Source: Euonymus europaeus (lineage: Eukaryota; Streptophyta; Magnoliopsida; Celastrales; Celastraceae). From it: a stretch of DNA of 64,000 nucleotides. Every line of letters starts with the position of its first letter. The first letter of the stretch is position 1. Positions 30,022-42,230 of the stretch are shown here, piece by piece. The stretch is taken from assembly GCA_963580455.1 (NCBI GenBank), contig OY756961.1, positions 19,387,001 through 19,451,000 on the forward strand, written 5' to 3'. A model generated the notes under the pieces. That model was not told where the DNA came from. It ran no database searches and saw only the letters and a program-made list of their open reading frames with translations. A program made the translations under genes and the position numbers.

Positions 30022-33000
30022 ATGTCCGGGGGAGGAGAGTATAGCGATCATAAGCATCTGTTGCGATCCAACATTGAGGAGGAAGAAGAAGGAGATGACT
30101 TAGAAGCTCAAAGCAAAAAGCAAGGAAGCCCTATCAAGAGTCTCCTCAAGCATTTGGATCGTGGATTCTCCGCCCGTCGCTTATCTCTCAAGCGACATGA
30201 CAGAGACAGACATCATTCATCTACTTCCTCTTCCGCTAATGCGACGGATCATGGTCATATTGAAGACAGTCCGGGAAGTACTGATGTTCTTGGAGATGGT
30301 GCGCCTCCGGAGTGGCTCTTACTGCTTATTGGTTGCTTTCTCGGCCTCGCCACTGGCCTCTGCGTCGTCGCCTTTAATAATGGGGTTAGTTGGAAACCTT
30401 CTTTGATTCATCTGGATCTGTAGAAATCAGTTTCTCCTGATCATACTTTGGTCATCTTCGATTCAGGTTCATGTGATACACGAATGGGCGTGGGCAGGGA
30501 CCCCAAATGAGGGTGCTGCTTGGCTCCGCCTTCAGAGATTAGCCGACACTTGGCATCGGATTCTTCTGATACCAGTCACCGGAGGAGTTGTTGTTGGGAT
30601 GATGCATGGTTTGGTTGAAATTTTGAACCAAATTCGGCAATCTATTTCTTCTTCTTCTCCTCAAATGCAAGGAGGGTTTGATTTACTTGCAGGTGTCTTC
30701 CCAACAATCAAGGCAATTCAGGCTGCTGTGACTTTGGGTACTGGATGTTCTCTGGGTCCTGAGGGCCCAAGTGTTGATATTGGCAAATCTTGTGCCTACG
30801 GATTCTCCTTAATGATGGAAAACAACAGAGAAAGGAAGATTGCGCTCGTTGCTGCTGGTGCTGCTGCTGGTATTTCGTCAGGTATCTGCCAATGTTCTCC
30901 TTAGACACATTGCCTTCCTGTCTGTAACTTATTAGTTGTTGTTTTCCAGTTTCTTTTGATGTGTGGCTGAGGGCAACACTAGAGGCAGTTCGTTGTTCAA
31001 TTTTCACCATTCAACATGCTTTGTTGTCGCAGGTTTTAATGCTGCAGTTGCTGGTTGTTTCTTTGCTATTGAAACTGTGTTACGGCCCCTTCGCGCTGAG
31101 AATTCGCCTCCATTTACCACGGCAATGATAATATTGGCTTCTGTTATTTCATCTACTGTATCGAAAGTCTTGCTTGGGACCCAGTCGGCCTTCACAGTGC
31201 CATCATATGATTTAAAATCTGCTGCTGGTATTTTGGCTTACTTTTGCTTTTTTTAATTAATTGTTATAATCCGTTGCCTTGTCTCTGCATGGTTTTCCCT
31301 TTGTGCTTGCGTACTGCCAGTGCACATGTGACTGTGGGCACAAATGGGTTGAGTTCAGCTTTGATTTGATAGGCGTTGAAATAATCTAGGCCTGAACTTG
31401 AGTGAGACTTCTTTTTGGCTTTTAAAATGTTTGCCCTGGCTTGTTTGTATAAAATCAGCTTTGTTCATGAATCATGAATTCATGATAGATCTCAAACTTG
31501 AATTTTGGATTGACTAGAAGCCCATACTTAGCTAGAATCCTAGATATAATTAAAATTTATTAATAAATTGGTAATAGTACTAGGGAAACCGTAGACATTT
31601 GGTTTCATACTCCTAAGTCCCAAGTTTGTGTTTCTGCATACTGTAATTATAGTATTTATAAGTTCACATGAGAGGCTAATTTTACCTTATCTTGATGTAC
31701 TTTAGAGGTACCCCTCTGGACCCGTTCTTTAATCAAACTCATTTGCATTCAAAAAAGAAAAAAGGTATAGGTAAACAACTCTCAGGCACATTGTTGTGGA
31801 TGCAGGGTCTTTGGAAGGGCTAAATAGTCTAAACGTACATAGCCTTAGCCCCACATAAATGCATATGGGCTGTAGGTTGATGTGAGACAACCTTATGAAC
31901 CAATGGTTCGCCCTTTTTAACTGTTCTTTTATCTGTAAAGTTTTGATAATATAAATTTCCTTATATGTGCTTATATCTTTACATATATAAATGAGTATGT
32001 GGTCCACTCTACCTTGAGGTCACATTTTTAATTCTTGAAACTGCCTCTCCACATATTTTGTAGAGGGTAAGGTTTGTGTACATCCTATTTGTTCTTGATC
32101 TTGTTTACCGTGGGAGTCGTGTGCATGGCAGTTGTTTACCTATGCACTTAACATATGATACGAGATTGACTCATTTACCGTAAAAGTGTATCAATCAGAT
32201 CCCTCAAAATATAGTTTTTACTAGTTTTTTTGTTTTAATATTAGGAGGTAAGTTTATTACATTTACAGATGAAACCTTGTTTGTTCAAATAAAAATGAAT
32301 GTATTGATTTGGTTTATATGGCTTGTATTGAGAATTTTTGCTCTCTCTATTAACTTGATTTGGGAAATGCTTATATTTCACTTAATGATACCCCGCCATT
32401 GTTTCTGTTTATAGGCTTATGGTTCCTGACTTCTTACTTGAATATCTAATCTTAGTCTTGGGACTTCTCATTGGCATTACATAAAATTTATTTAACCTTC
32501 ATCCAATTATTTTCCTATGTAAAAAGGATTAGAGGTTGCGGGGGCGGGTGGGGACTGGGGATGATGGTCAAGATTTTTTATGGAAAATGTAGCCCTGGTT
32601 AGAACTGAGTGAAAGTGAGGCAGTTAGCACCTATCTAGCCGGCCCATAAGGGCCTTCATGCAATGGTAAAAGTTGCTTCATCGCATCCTATGTGTCATAG
32701 GTTGAGATAATGGAAACAAACTTCCCTCAATGGAGGGATACGACTATATATCTGCTCTTACCCAAACCTGCCATCACTGCGGGAACTTGAGCAACAGGTG
32801 ACTAGTCATCTGTGTTGTGAAAAACTGTCTTATCTCTTGAATTAGTTTGTATTTTTGCTAAGGTATTCAAAATAGACTCGGTGATGTCTTTTTCAAAAAA
32901 ATGTTTGTGTTCCAAATGTTTTGTGTGCATGATGAAGATGATATTGAAGTGCATTAAGTTGAGGACTGTGTTAATTAAACCAAATTTGTCCGATGTATTA

Positions 33001-36000
33001 TTATTATTTATTTGAGAAATGGGCTCAAAGAGTGAATAATGGGTATTAATGGCCCTTGAAGTCAGGCTACTGGGTTGCCAACTACTTGAACTAGTGATGT
33101 TGCTCCTAAATGGGAGCTTGAAATTCTGATTAATAGCTGTTAGCTTCTTTGCCATTCTAACCCTTTTTCTTGGTCAATATCGGAAGCTTAGTTGTGCTTT
33201 CATTTATCAAAACCACACTGAAACTAGCTAAATATTAATTGTACTTCATTTATGCCAAGCATATTGTTCTCTTGAAGTTATGCATATTGCCTGAATGCTC
33301 TATTTGGCAATTTTTTTATTGGGTTGTGAGTAATTCACAATCTAGAAACAGAAAGTAGATGCTTAAATACCTCATTTCCTATTTGAAGCTTTCAGTTGAG
33401 TTCGATGTTGTTTTGCAGAATTACCATTGTACCTGATATTGGGCATGCTATGTGGTGTGGTCAGTGTAGCCTTCACTCGCTTGGTCACTTGGTTCACCAA
33501 ATTTTTTGAGTTTATCAAGGAAAGATATGGTCTTCCTGCTGTTGTGTCCCCTGCTCTAGGTGGTCTAGGAGCTGGGGTAATTGCTCTTAAGTATCCTGGA
33601 ATACTCTATTGGGGTTTCACGAATGTTGAGGAAATCCTGCACACTGGCAAAACTGCTTCTGCTCCTGGAATCTGGTTGCTAACCCAACTAGCGGCAGCCA
33701 AAGTTGTGGCCACTGCTTTGTGCAAGGGCTCTGGGCTGGTAGGCGGTCTTTATGCTCCTAGTCTGATGATTGGTGCTGCCGTTGGTGCTGTCTTTGGGGG
33801 TTTAGCTGCAGAACTTATCAATTCTGCCATTCCAGGAAATGCTGCAGTAGCACAACCACAGGCCTATGCATTGGTAAAGCACTGAACATGGATTCCGTTT
33901 AATTCTATGTTTGTTGTTCATTTACACCTTTTTTATTTTGTTATTTTATCAAGGGTGTGTGCTGATTTATGCTAGTGGATTAACTACTTTTTATTTGTGG
34001 GTATGTAAATTGATGAACTGTAACTGCTTACTTTGCTGCAGGTTGGAATGGCTGCTACTTTAGCTTCAGTTTGTTCAGTACCATTGACATCAGTTTTACT
34101 TCTTTTTGAGCTGACAAAAGATTACAGGATACTACTTCCTCTCATGGTAATTCCTTCCTATTATGCTGGAATTTTTTTGGGGCAGACATAGATATTGTGT
34201 AAATGTTGAACTGATGGTCGAATTGTAAGGTTTTTAAACGACCTAGAAGTTATAGGTTCAAATTGTGGAAATAGCCTCTCTGCATTAATGTGGCGGTAAG
34301 ACTGGCCCCTCCTTGGACTTGCCCTAAACTGCCAAACCCAACAACATGGTTTGGGTAAAGGCATTTTTGATGATGAGACCTAGATACTGTGTAAAACTGC
34401 TGAAATTGCTGCACAGAGTAACAAAAACAAGGTCGAGTAAATTCTTAGCTTCTTATACTTTGCTAGAATGGACAGTAATCTACATGTTGTCTTTTGTCTA
34501 GACTCTAGAGGTTGATTTATTTTGTATACTTTACTCTTCTTAATACAGGAAACAATCTGACTTGTGTATTTTTATACATTGCGCCGTCCATCATATGATC
34601 TTGATTCTCTCTATTGTGTTTTGCATACTATAGACACAACATTCTGCCTTCTGGAATAGCAACAAAATGTCACTGTAACAGCAGCTATGTAAATATGTTG
34701 GGCATAGCTATGATTACTTGAAATGGAATAAGTTAATTATCTCAGTCACCATTTTTCGACATTGATTATTGATATCTTTCACATTTTATTGGATTTTGAT
34801 TTTAGTGTGTTCTTTTGGTGAGTAGCTCCCTTTATTTAGACAAATGCTACATTTCTTGAAATCAGCATTTTTTAAAATGTTTGATTATATATTCTCTGTT
34901 TTGAATTCTGCATGTAGGGGGCTGTTGGATTAGCTATTTGGGTTCCCTCTGTAGCAAATCAGTCCAAGGAGACTGAAGTATCAGATGCACATGGTACAAC
35001 AAGAGGTTATACATCTCTCTCACCCAGTGAAGATAAAAATGAACGAACTCGGGGACGAGTTGACGGTGGAGATGATTTGGAGCTATCAGTCATGGATAAC
35101 ACTGACCATGAATCAGTCACTGAAGATGTGGTCTTGGAAGACTTGAAGGTTCAATTTTTCTTCCTTCTGTTATTAAGGCCAGACTTTCTGTTATTATTGG
35201 TTCCCTTTAGTTTCATATATTTCCACCCCGGATGTTTTCGAGGCCCTGCTTTTGCCCTCTTTTCTTTTTTTGTGGTAGATACTGTTATTTTACATGCTTC
35301 CTTTGTTGTCAGGTCTCCATGGCTATGTCGAAGACCTATGTAAAGGTTTCACCCTCTGCAACCTTGAAAGAAGCAATAAATTCCATGCATGGTGGTCATA
35401 AGAATTGTGTGCTTGTAGTTGATAGCCACGATCATCTAGAGGGCATACTTACATATGGAGACATTAGACGTTTGTATGAGAAGTCTACTGAGGCTTTGAA
35501 GATTGATTCAACAGCTGTTGATGTACGTAATAACACATACTGTCCTAGGATGTCTATATTACTAACTCTTCATTCTCCCATCTTTCTGATGCAGCGGGCC
35601 CACCACCCTCAGGCCTCACCCTGCTATGGGTGGGGCTGTCAACCCCTCCGGCTATGGGCCTTTGCTCCTCCGGCCATGGGCCTAGCCCTACAGCTCAATG
35701 GTTGGCATGTTGGTCTGCAGGCCACATGTTTAAAGCATGTCAGGGTTCGAATCTTGGCATGAACAACCTGTCATGCCTGGAAAGGCGTGAAGATTGGGTT
35801 GGGGTGACGGTTTGTAGGCCTGGTGCACGTGGGCTAGGCCCATGGTCGGAGGGGCAGAGGCCCATAGCGGGAGGGGTTGACAGCCATACCAATAAAGGGT
35901 GAGACTTGAGGGGTGGTGGGCCCGCTGCATCACTTTTTCTTTCTCAGTCACACTCATTGATGCCTATGCACTTACCCAGCAATGCTTACATCTTCATATG

Positions 36001-37024
36001 AAAAATGAGTAGCGTAATGTGTAGTTGTCCTTTGTTTATACTGAGGAAAGATCAAAGCGATATCAATGACATTTTTTTCCCATAAATGCACTCAGTCAGT
36101 GCATTTTTATTTCTTTGTTATAGCTATTCTCTAGGGTACAATGAGTGATCTGCAATAATATTTGCAGGTGAATACATGTCTAGTTTCATCTGTTTGTACT
36201 CGAGGAATAACCTATCGTGGGCAAGAACGCGGACTATTAACGTGCTACACAGACACTAGTTTGGCAATTGCCAAGGAGCTAATGGAGGCAAGAGGAATCA
36301 AACAGTTGCCTGTGCTCAAGCGTGGTGGAAAGCACAAAAATGAAAGGAAACGAAGAGTTGTTGCAATTGTTCATTATGATTCAATCTTAAAGTCTCTCAG
36401 GTTCTTACCAGTTTTGCACTCTATTGCCATGTCAGATGTGATATTATTTTATTTTTTTCTGAAATAACTTCTGTAATAGAACAAGCAGTAATTCCTAAGA
36501 TGTTAATATGCCATATCAGTTGTACCCTTCCCACGAGCATAGGCTGCTGCAACCTTTTTGAGAAATTACATGTTCCACCCCCTCTGGTTCATTTATCTCG
36601 TCATCTCTTTGAACTTCAAATCCTAACCCTTTATAGGTGGGCCCTTTCTTCAAAACCTAAATTCCCTGTAACATAAACATCTTGTGACATGTCATCAAAT
36701 TTACCTTTGGTTCTGCCGAAATCTTGTCCCCACTAAGCAAAATTTTATAACTCAGTGAGCTTCTGTGTTTTGGATTTTGCTTGTGCTCCAAAAGCCAGCT
36801 TGATTATTCAACAGTAAGATTAGATATGCATGTGCCCTTTTGATATGCACTAGGGAGAATTCTGGTCACTTATTTTTGAGAGAGAGGATAGATCCTGGTC
36901 CTATATATTTTTAATGGTTTTGAGTTTTCAATACATGTGCAGAGAGGAGGTTGATCGCCGAAAATTGGCGTATCAGCATAGTAAAGAGAATGATGTTGAG
37001 GAGAGAATTGGCGACGGCCATTAA
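30022..37024 (+). CDS. CLC-F: CLC-f-type voltage-gated chloride channel/transporter, nine exons
   Basis: Exons by splice consensus: 30022-30384, 30467-30881, 31033-31227, 33419-33873, 34042-34146, 34918-35148, 35313-35522, 36168-36400, 36943-37024 (TAA). They sum to 2289 nt, 762 aa; Arabidopsis CLC-f is about 780. The N-terminus is charged and cytosolic. Pore signatures include GTGCSLGPEGPSVDIGKSC (gating Glu), FFAIETVLRPLRAENSPPF and GSGLVGGLYAPSLMIGAAVG. Two C-terminal CBS domains follow (exons 7-9). The start is the ATG at 30022, since MSGGGEYSDHKHLLRS matches CLC-f N-termini; an in-frame upstream extension is unlikely to be translated. The product should move Cl-/anions across an endomembrane, Golgi in Arabidopsis. 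The residue after Ile-Glu is Thr, where H+/Cl- exchangers carry the proton Glu. Introns contain SINEs and a hairpin element; exons look intact. Confidence 0.93.
31755..31930 (-). mobile_element. SINE-like fragment in CLC intron 3
   Basis: Read on the minus strand, the end of the block has GGCTATGTACGTTTAGACTA, then CCCTTCCAAAGACCCTGCATC. This resembles the tRNA-unrelated body of a widespread angiosperm SINE (Au-like: TGCGTACA..GACCCTCC). The promoter head is weak, so it is probably truncated. Confidence 0.45.
32645..32800 (+). mobile_element. SINE-like element in CLC intron 3
   Basis: CATGCAATGGTAAAAGTTGC (about 32656-32675) resembles a tRNA-type A box with flanks. GTCATAGGTTGAGATAATGG (about 32694-32713) holds a degenerate B box. 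The spacing of about 35-40 bp fits an internal Pol III promoter. The following ACAAACTTCCCTC and GGGATACGACT fit the SINE body. Confidence 0.5.
34190..34375 (+). mobile_element. SINE-like element in CLC intron 5
   Basis: TTATAGGTTCAAATTGTGGA (about 34250-34269) is a B-box-like core (GGTTCAAAT), followed by AATAGCCTCTCTGCATTAAT, as in common plant SINEs (GGAAACAGCCTCTTGCA-type). The A-box region lies upstream near 34211. The body ends with CCCTCCTTGGACTTGCCC. Confidence 0.55.
35587..35932. mobile_element. 346-bp hairpin element with tRNA-like core in CLC intron 7
   Basis: The left arm (35587-35688) and right arm (35831-35932) are inverted copies over about 102 bp with roughly 85% identity by eye. 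Both start TGATGCAGCGGGCCCACCAC when read inward. The core (about 35689-35830) carries CAGCTCAATGGT (A-box-like) and CAGGGTTCGAATCTT (B-box), about 45 bp apart, the layout of a tRNA-derived Pol III promoter. The block is strongly GC-rich compared with the intron. Flanks CATCTTTC and CTTTTTCTTTC do not give an exact target duplication. It would be transcribed with the intron and form a long stem. Confidence 0.75.
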
Positions 37025-37749
37025 CAAGAAGTAAATGATTGGCAAGCCTCAGCTTTCTTGGGACTTCAACAGTTGTAGACTTGTTGTATATGAGAACCAG
37101 GGGTGTTCTTGAAGTTGCACCCCAAGGTCTGCAGTGGATCCAGGTATAAATGTTGACACAGGGATGAGAGATGGGCATTACGATGGTGTTTGCTGATATC
37201 CAAGATTGGTGTGTGTAATTCAGCAACTTGCCTTCCATACATGTATTTTTGTTATTTTTCATTGACAGAGCAGAATCCGAGGGGGAAACACGGGAAGTAG
37301 GAATTACTTGGGCGATGCATTTCATGTTTGTAGAGGGATGGAGGCTCCTTTTTTGTTTGCATGGTCCCCAATATCCAAATTTTGATGTTTACTGTAAAGG
37401 AACCATCAATAGCTCAAATGGCCTTATTTGTTTCCTCAACTCCAGCTTAGGACTGTAAATGAGTTGGGACGAGCTCAATATTTGCATTTATCAGAAATTA
37501 TTGAGCTCGCCTCACTTCTGTTGGTTTGCATCATGTTGGATTATTCTTAGGAGTTTTTTCACTGGATTTGCAATGAGCCATTTAGCAACTTATGGAATGT
37601 AGATCAGACGAATGTCATCCTCACGAACTTGTCAGTAGCTGCTGAGCTGAATCAAGCCCATTTTCATATATATGTAGAAAAACAAACATTATATATTCTT
37701 TTCCAGAGAAATAATAAAAATTGGTTCAAGACTTCAAAGAAGATACATA
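37025..37749. other. Convergent 3' flanks of CLC and WRKY2-like genes
   Basis: Only 725 bp separate the two stop codons on opposite strands. The stretch must hold both 3' untranslated regions and terminators. AATAATAAAAATTGG at 37710-37724 and AT-rich words are present, but no poly(A) signal can be assigned with confidence. Confidence 0.5.
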
Positions 37750-40700
37750 TTACATTTGCGATCCCAGTGGCAACCTACTCATAAATTGCTTATATAATGC
37801 CAAATTGGTCGATAAGTTCATGCCGGGATCCAAAATAGGTTCCACTTTTGCTTCTCCTTTTGGCAGCATGAAACCCATATCATTCACTTGGCGTTGTGGA
37901 GCAATATATGAGTGGACGGCTAACTTTGATTGACCAGGACCCAACCCAGCCATACCCAGATTGGACAGGCCAGGTTGATTCATTGCAAAAGAGAAGCCAG
38001 GAGAAGTCCCCATCTGTGGCCTACTAGGTAGGCTAAATGAAGCAGGCCCCTCAAACCTTGTCATGTTGTGAACTTGTGATGGCTCAGGCCGGTGTATATG
38101 TGCTTGAAAAGCACCAGCATGGGCGGGTACAGAGTTAGAGTTGCCAGAATTGACGTGACTACTATTGCGAACAGCAGGGACAATATGATTGTGCTTTCCT
38201 TCATATGAGGTGATCACGGAATTAAGATCATGAGAGGCCCTCTCCACATGCTTCCTTACTGTGCAGCCTGCATTAGTACACTTGTAGTAACTCCTGCAAA
38301 GATATGTGAAGAAATCAGTTTCAATATCAAAATACATCCAAATTATGCTTTGCGTACGTGGATTTGGACAATGGAATATATAATAGCAGAAAATGTTGTA
38401 ATTAATGGCAGTCATAACCTAGGATTTGGATTTCCTTTCACAACTTTCTGTCCATACTTGCGCCAGCGATAACCATCATCAAGGATATCCAACTCGCTGG
38501 TTGTCTGGACCACGACTCTTGGCTCACGAATGGCTCTCGTGGCTCCACTCATTTCTGTTGCATACGTTTCAATTTTCCTGGGATGCCAAACAAAATAAGA
38601 AAATTCTAGTGGCAATAAATACCATATGCTAGATATCACTCGCATGTACCAGAGAGATTGAGTAGTAACCTTCTCTTTGACTCTGATTCATCACCTTCAC
38701 CATCATAACCTAGTGATACACTGCCATGTGTTCCACGATCATCTTCATCCTCGTCATTAGAAAAGGTAGACGAGGCATCCACTGGATCACCTGATTCAAA
38801 GTAGTTTCTATTCTGAGCCTGCAAAGAAGTAGATGGGTTGCCAATGGATGCTGATGTCACCTCTACGTTGTCATGCCTCCAATCAGGAGTACCCCCTGTG
38901 GTTCCTCTTTTTGTACTTGCCCAAACTGGATCATTATCAGCATTACTCTGTGGTCCATTTTGATCAGGAGCTTCCGGTTGCAAGTCCATAAGGGGATCGG
39001 ATGAACCAATGGCTGATCGACGGTTAGGTGGAGGTTTGGGGTGGTTGTGGGCTCCCTTGTATATAATCTCCGTTATATGGCCTTCATGGGATCTTTCCAC
39101 TTTCTTCTTCACCTGACAATTTGGATAGGTGCACTTGTAATAACTCCGTGGATGCTCACTGCCTTTAACTTGCTTCTGTCCATACTTTCTCCAGTTATAT
39201 CCATCCTCAGATGGGGCACCACCACTACTAGCAAGCATGGAATCTCCAATGGCTCTCTGATCCCCTTCATATTGTTGCTCATCAAGTGGTGGAGAATACT
39301 CAGCACTGTTACCAACATTATCAAAGACCCTCTGATCAGTTGTCAATGTGTTACGCTTGTCATAATTTTCAGATGACAACCTGGATGAATCTGCCGGAAG
39401 ATTGACATTGTTTCCATTCTGAGATTGGACTTTGGCCCATCCACCATGATACTGAAGAGAATTTGCAGAATGAACAGATAAGTCGCTGCTAGGAAATTGC
39501 TGTTGAAGAGTAGCAAGAGGTACCTGTGGACGGAAGGCATACATAAGAACAAAGAATGAAAACCCTCTTTGCTTTAGAAGTAAACTACTGCTATTGCTCG
39601 TCTCTAATAGTCATCATCACTGTGACAAAGCTGAGTTCATAAGACTGGACTAGTCATAAGATTGTTAACTAGTACGGTTTACGGTTGTGCGTTTACTTTT
39701 TCCTGTTCAGATTTCTCCTATGTTGACAGAGAATTTGCAAAAAGGTAAACACAACACAATGGTAGATACTTACTTTGCTCATTGAAGCAAAGAAAAATGA
39801 GGAGCCCGAGTCAGCAGGAGGCTTGAATTCAAATGATGATGTATTCATGTCCTCAAAGAAATTCTCTTTACTTTTATCAGTAGCCTCAGGTATCATTATA
39901 GAGCTTCTATTATTATCATTTGTAGTAAACAGGAACTTCCCTGTTGTTGGAGATGGCTGTGCCTGCAATGAGACAAGTCACAATAAGCGGGATTTAGTAC
40001 ATGTAAGAACAAGATTACCTTTCAAAGAAAAAGTCATTCAAGTTTTAGTGTACTACCAATGTAATGCTGACTTAATCATAATCATCACAGCTTTTATCCC
40101 AAGCTGTTGGGGTTGGCTATGTTCAAAAGCACAAATGACTAGTGTGGGTGGGGGCCGGTGAAGGGTGAACGAAAAGTTAATAAAACCTTAAGCCATAACT
40201 TGGAGTCCAATGGTCCTAATCCAATGTCTCGATATAGCCCAGTAGGTGCTAGAATGCAATGCCTCAGCTTCCCTTTTTTTTAATGCAATGCCTCAGCTAA
40301 TGGTAAGATTAATTACAAAGAACAAAATACCCTCTTCTAGAGATAGTCTAATTATCTCGTGAATTTACTTTCAATTGTTGGCAGTAGAAAGTAAATCCGA
40401 TTAAATAAATAAATTTTCTTTGCACTTGAGCCTTCATTTTTTGTGCCCCAAAAAAACAAGGAACTGACCCAAAGCCATTCATTCCTTACCACCTGGGCTG
40501 ACGCCCCAGGTCCACTCTAGAGAGACTAGAAATCAGTAAGGTATATAAGCAATTTTGTGTCACAACTATGAGCTAATTAGTGTTCAGCCAAAGCAAAATG
40601 AGGTTGGCAATCTGAACCCAAAATGCCAAAATTGTTGGCAATACCTTACTGATTGGCACGATATACTTATATATTCCAAATATTACGAGACACCACATAA

Positions 40701-41222
40701 TTGCTCACAAAATCAACAAAATTAATGAGACATTATACCAAAATCTTATTAGTAGTTTTAGCTTACCAATGAGTTTGAAAGAAAAACTGGAGAATCCAGC
40801 AGTGTTGTTGGACTGAGACCAGGGGGTATGGTCAAGTAAGGAGACCGAATTTCATCATCCGGAGAAAGGTCAGTTGACCTAATGTTTTCTGTATTCAACC
40901 TTGGAGCATTAAAACCAGCTCTGGCTGCCATCCTTTCCACAAGACCTCCCCGTGAACTGGATTTCTGCTCAGAAAGTGAACCTAATGGAGTCATCTGATC
41001 ACCGCTTAGGGCTGCATCCTTGTTGTTAGGACTTCCTGATGTCATCTGCATCCGAGATCCCATGAAGTGCCTTTCACTTTTGTTTTCTTCAGGAGATTCG
41101 AAGACTGATCTTGTGCTGATATCATCACCCAACACTGCTGAGAAAACGGCTCTAGGGCTTGGGCTTGGACTTGGAAGAACCCAATCTCCAATCACAGCAA
41201 CACTATCATGAATCCCAGTCAT
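37750..41222 (-). CDS. WRKY2: Group I WRKY transcription factor, WRKY2 type, five exons
   Basis: Minus-strand exons: 41222-40767, 39962-39774, 39523-38670, 38577-38419, 38293-37750 (TAA). Total is 2202 nt, 733 aa; Arabidopsis WRKY2 is 687. Two WRKY domains are intact: WRKYGQK at about residues 326-332 and 538-544, each with a C2H2 zinc site (CTYPNCQ to HNH; CTNAGCT to HNH). The C-terminal domain is split by the conserved intron after NPNPR. The N-terminus has Ser-Pro clusters ([13 protein letters not shown], then [20 protein letters not shown]), MAP-kinase sites in WRKY2/WRKY34. [20 protein letters not shown] is shared with WRKY2. It binds W-boxes in the nucleus; in Arabidopsis it acts in pollen, zygote polarity and ABA responses. 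I start at ATG 41222 ([14 protein letters not shown]). Confidence 0.93.
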
Positions 41223-42230
41223 GAATTTCAAAATCTTAGATCAAGACAGAGGAAGTTCAATGAAAACGTGTTGCAGTCGAGTTCCTGAAAGATTTGTGAA
41301 AAAACACAATAATTATTCAATTGTTGAAAGGCTGGATGATCATGGAATAGAGCATAAGGAGAAACTAAGAGAAATGTCTGCTTCCAGAAAGGAGTTTATA
41401 ACAAAGCTACAATTATCTGTCAGATTATCAAATGATTATGCAAAAGAACGAAGAAAATGACGGATAATGGCATTAATACAGGATGACAAACACATCAACC
41501 AGCTAACATCAGATTCAACCTAAATGGCAAGGCTAAATTTGCAAATAATACATGTAACCAAACCATGGAAAAACCCAGAAAAGCACACCAAAACACAAAG
41601 AAAACGGAAACTTCCAAAACCAACTCACCATATCGTACATTTTCAAGGTTCTAAAAACAGGAGGGACTAAGCGTCTCATGGAAAATGGCGAACGTTTCCA
41701 TTTCTGTTATCAGTTCATTATTAACAAGAAACACATCAAACTTAGCTTCCAAGAGTTGATGACTTAAGTGTCCATATTTTGAACAATGTTTTGTAAAGGA
41801 AGCTTATAAACCCATATCAGATTACTAAATCAAGATCTAGAAACACAAAACTAGAGAAATCGAAATCGAAATCGAACAGAGATCATAATGAATTATACAT
41901 GTATACAAAAGAAATAGAGGCTTTGTGGACACCTTGAATTTGCAAGGAATCGAGAGATATGAAAAATAAATTAAATAAAAAGAAGAAGAGAAATTCACCG
42001 TAATTAGGAGACAAAACAAAGTCAAGAACGATGTAGCCATAGAGATTACAGAAAGAGAATAAAAAAGAAACTGAATGATTAAAAATCATTACCCGATTGA
42101 TTGTGGAGTCAAGGCCAAGATGATGACTGTGGACAAGACCCACCACCGGCAACCACCAATCAAATCATCCCAGACCGAACAGACCAACCCACTTCTCCAC
42201 CCTCGTCTTGCCCTCTGGTACAAGCCGAAA
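41223..42230 (-). promoter_or_regulatory. 5' region of the WRKY2-like gene, probable leader intron
   Basis: Upstream of the ATG the minus strand has TTTGTGAAAAAATC-type pyrimidine-rich sequence ending in AG at about 41286-41285. Further up CAATCGGGTAATGA (about 42095-42082) offers a donor. An intron in the leader is therefore likely. The leader would begin somewhere before 42200. This is inference from splice words only. Two overlapping minus frames here are not protein-like. Confidence 0.4.

Larger units (their letters stand above)
31228..33418 (+). other. Large intron 3 of the CLC gene
   Basis: This 2.2-kb intron (GTATTTTGG to TTTTGCAG) is the longest of the gene. It hosts at least two SINE-like repeats (about 31755-31930 and 32645-32800). 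No internal open frame resembles protein. Confidence 0.75.

Noticed and set aside
35630..35902. 90-codon frame in CLC intron 7
   Set aside because: It lies wholly inside the hairpin element, and its Gly/Pro-rich product reflects GC-rich arms.
40085..40160. Repeat-like word TATCCCAAGCTGTTGGGGTTGG in WRKY intron 1
   Set aside because: It resembles a word seen in many plant repeats, but no element borders could be found, so no feature was called.
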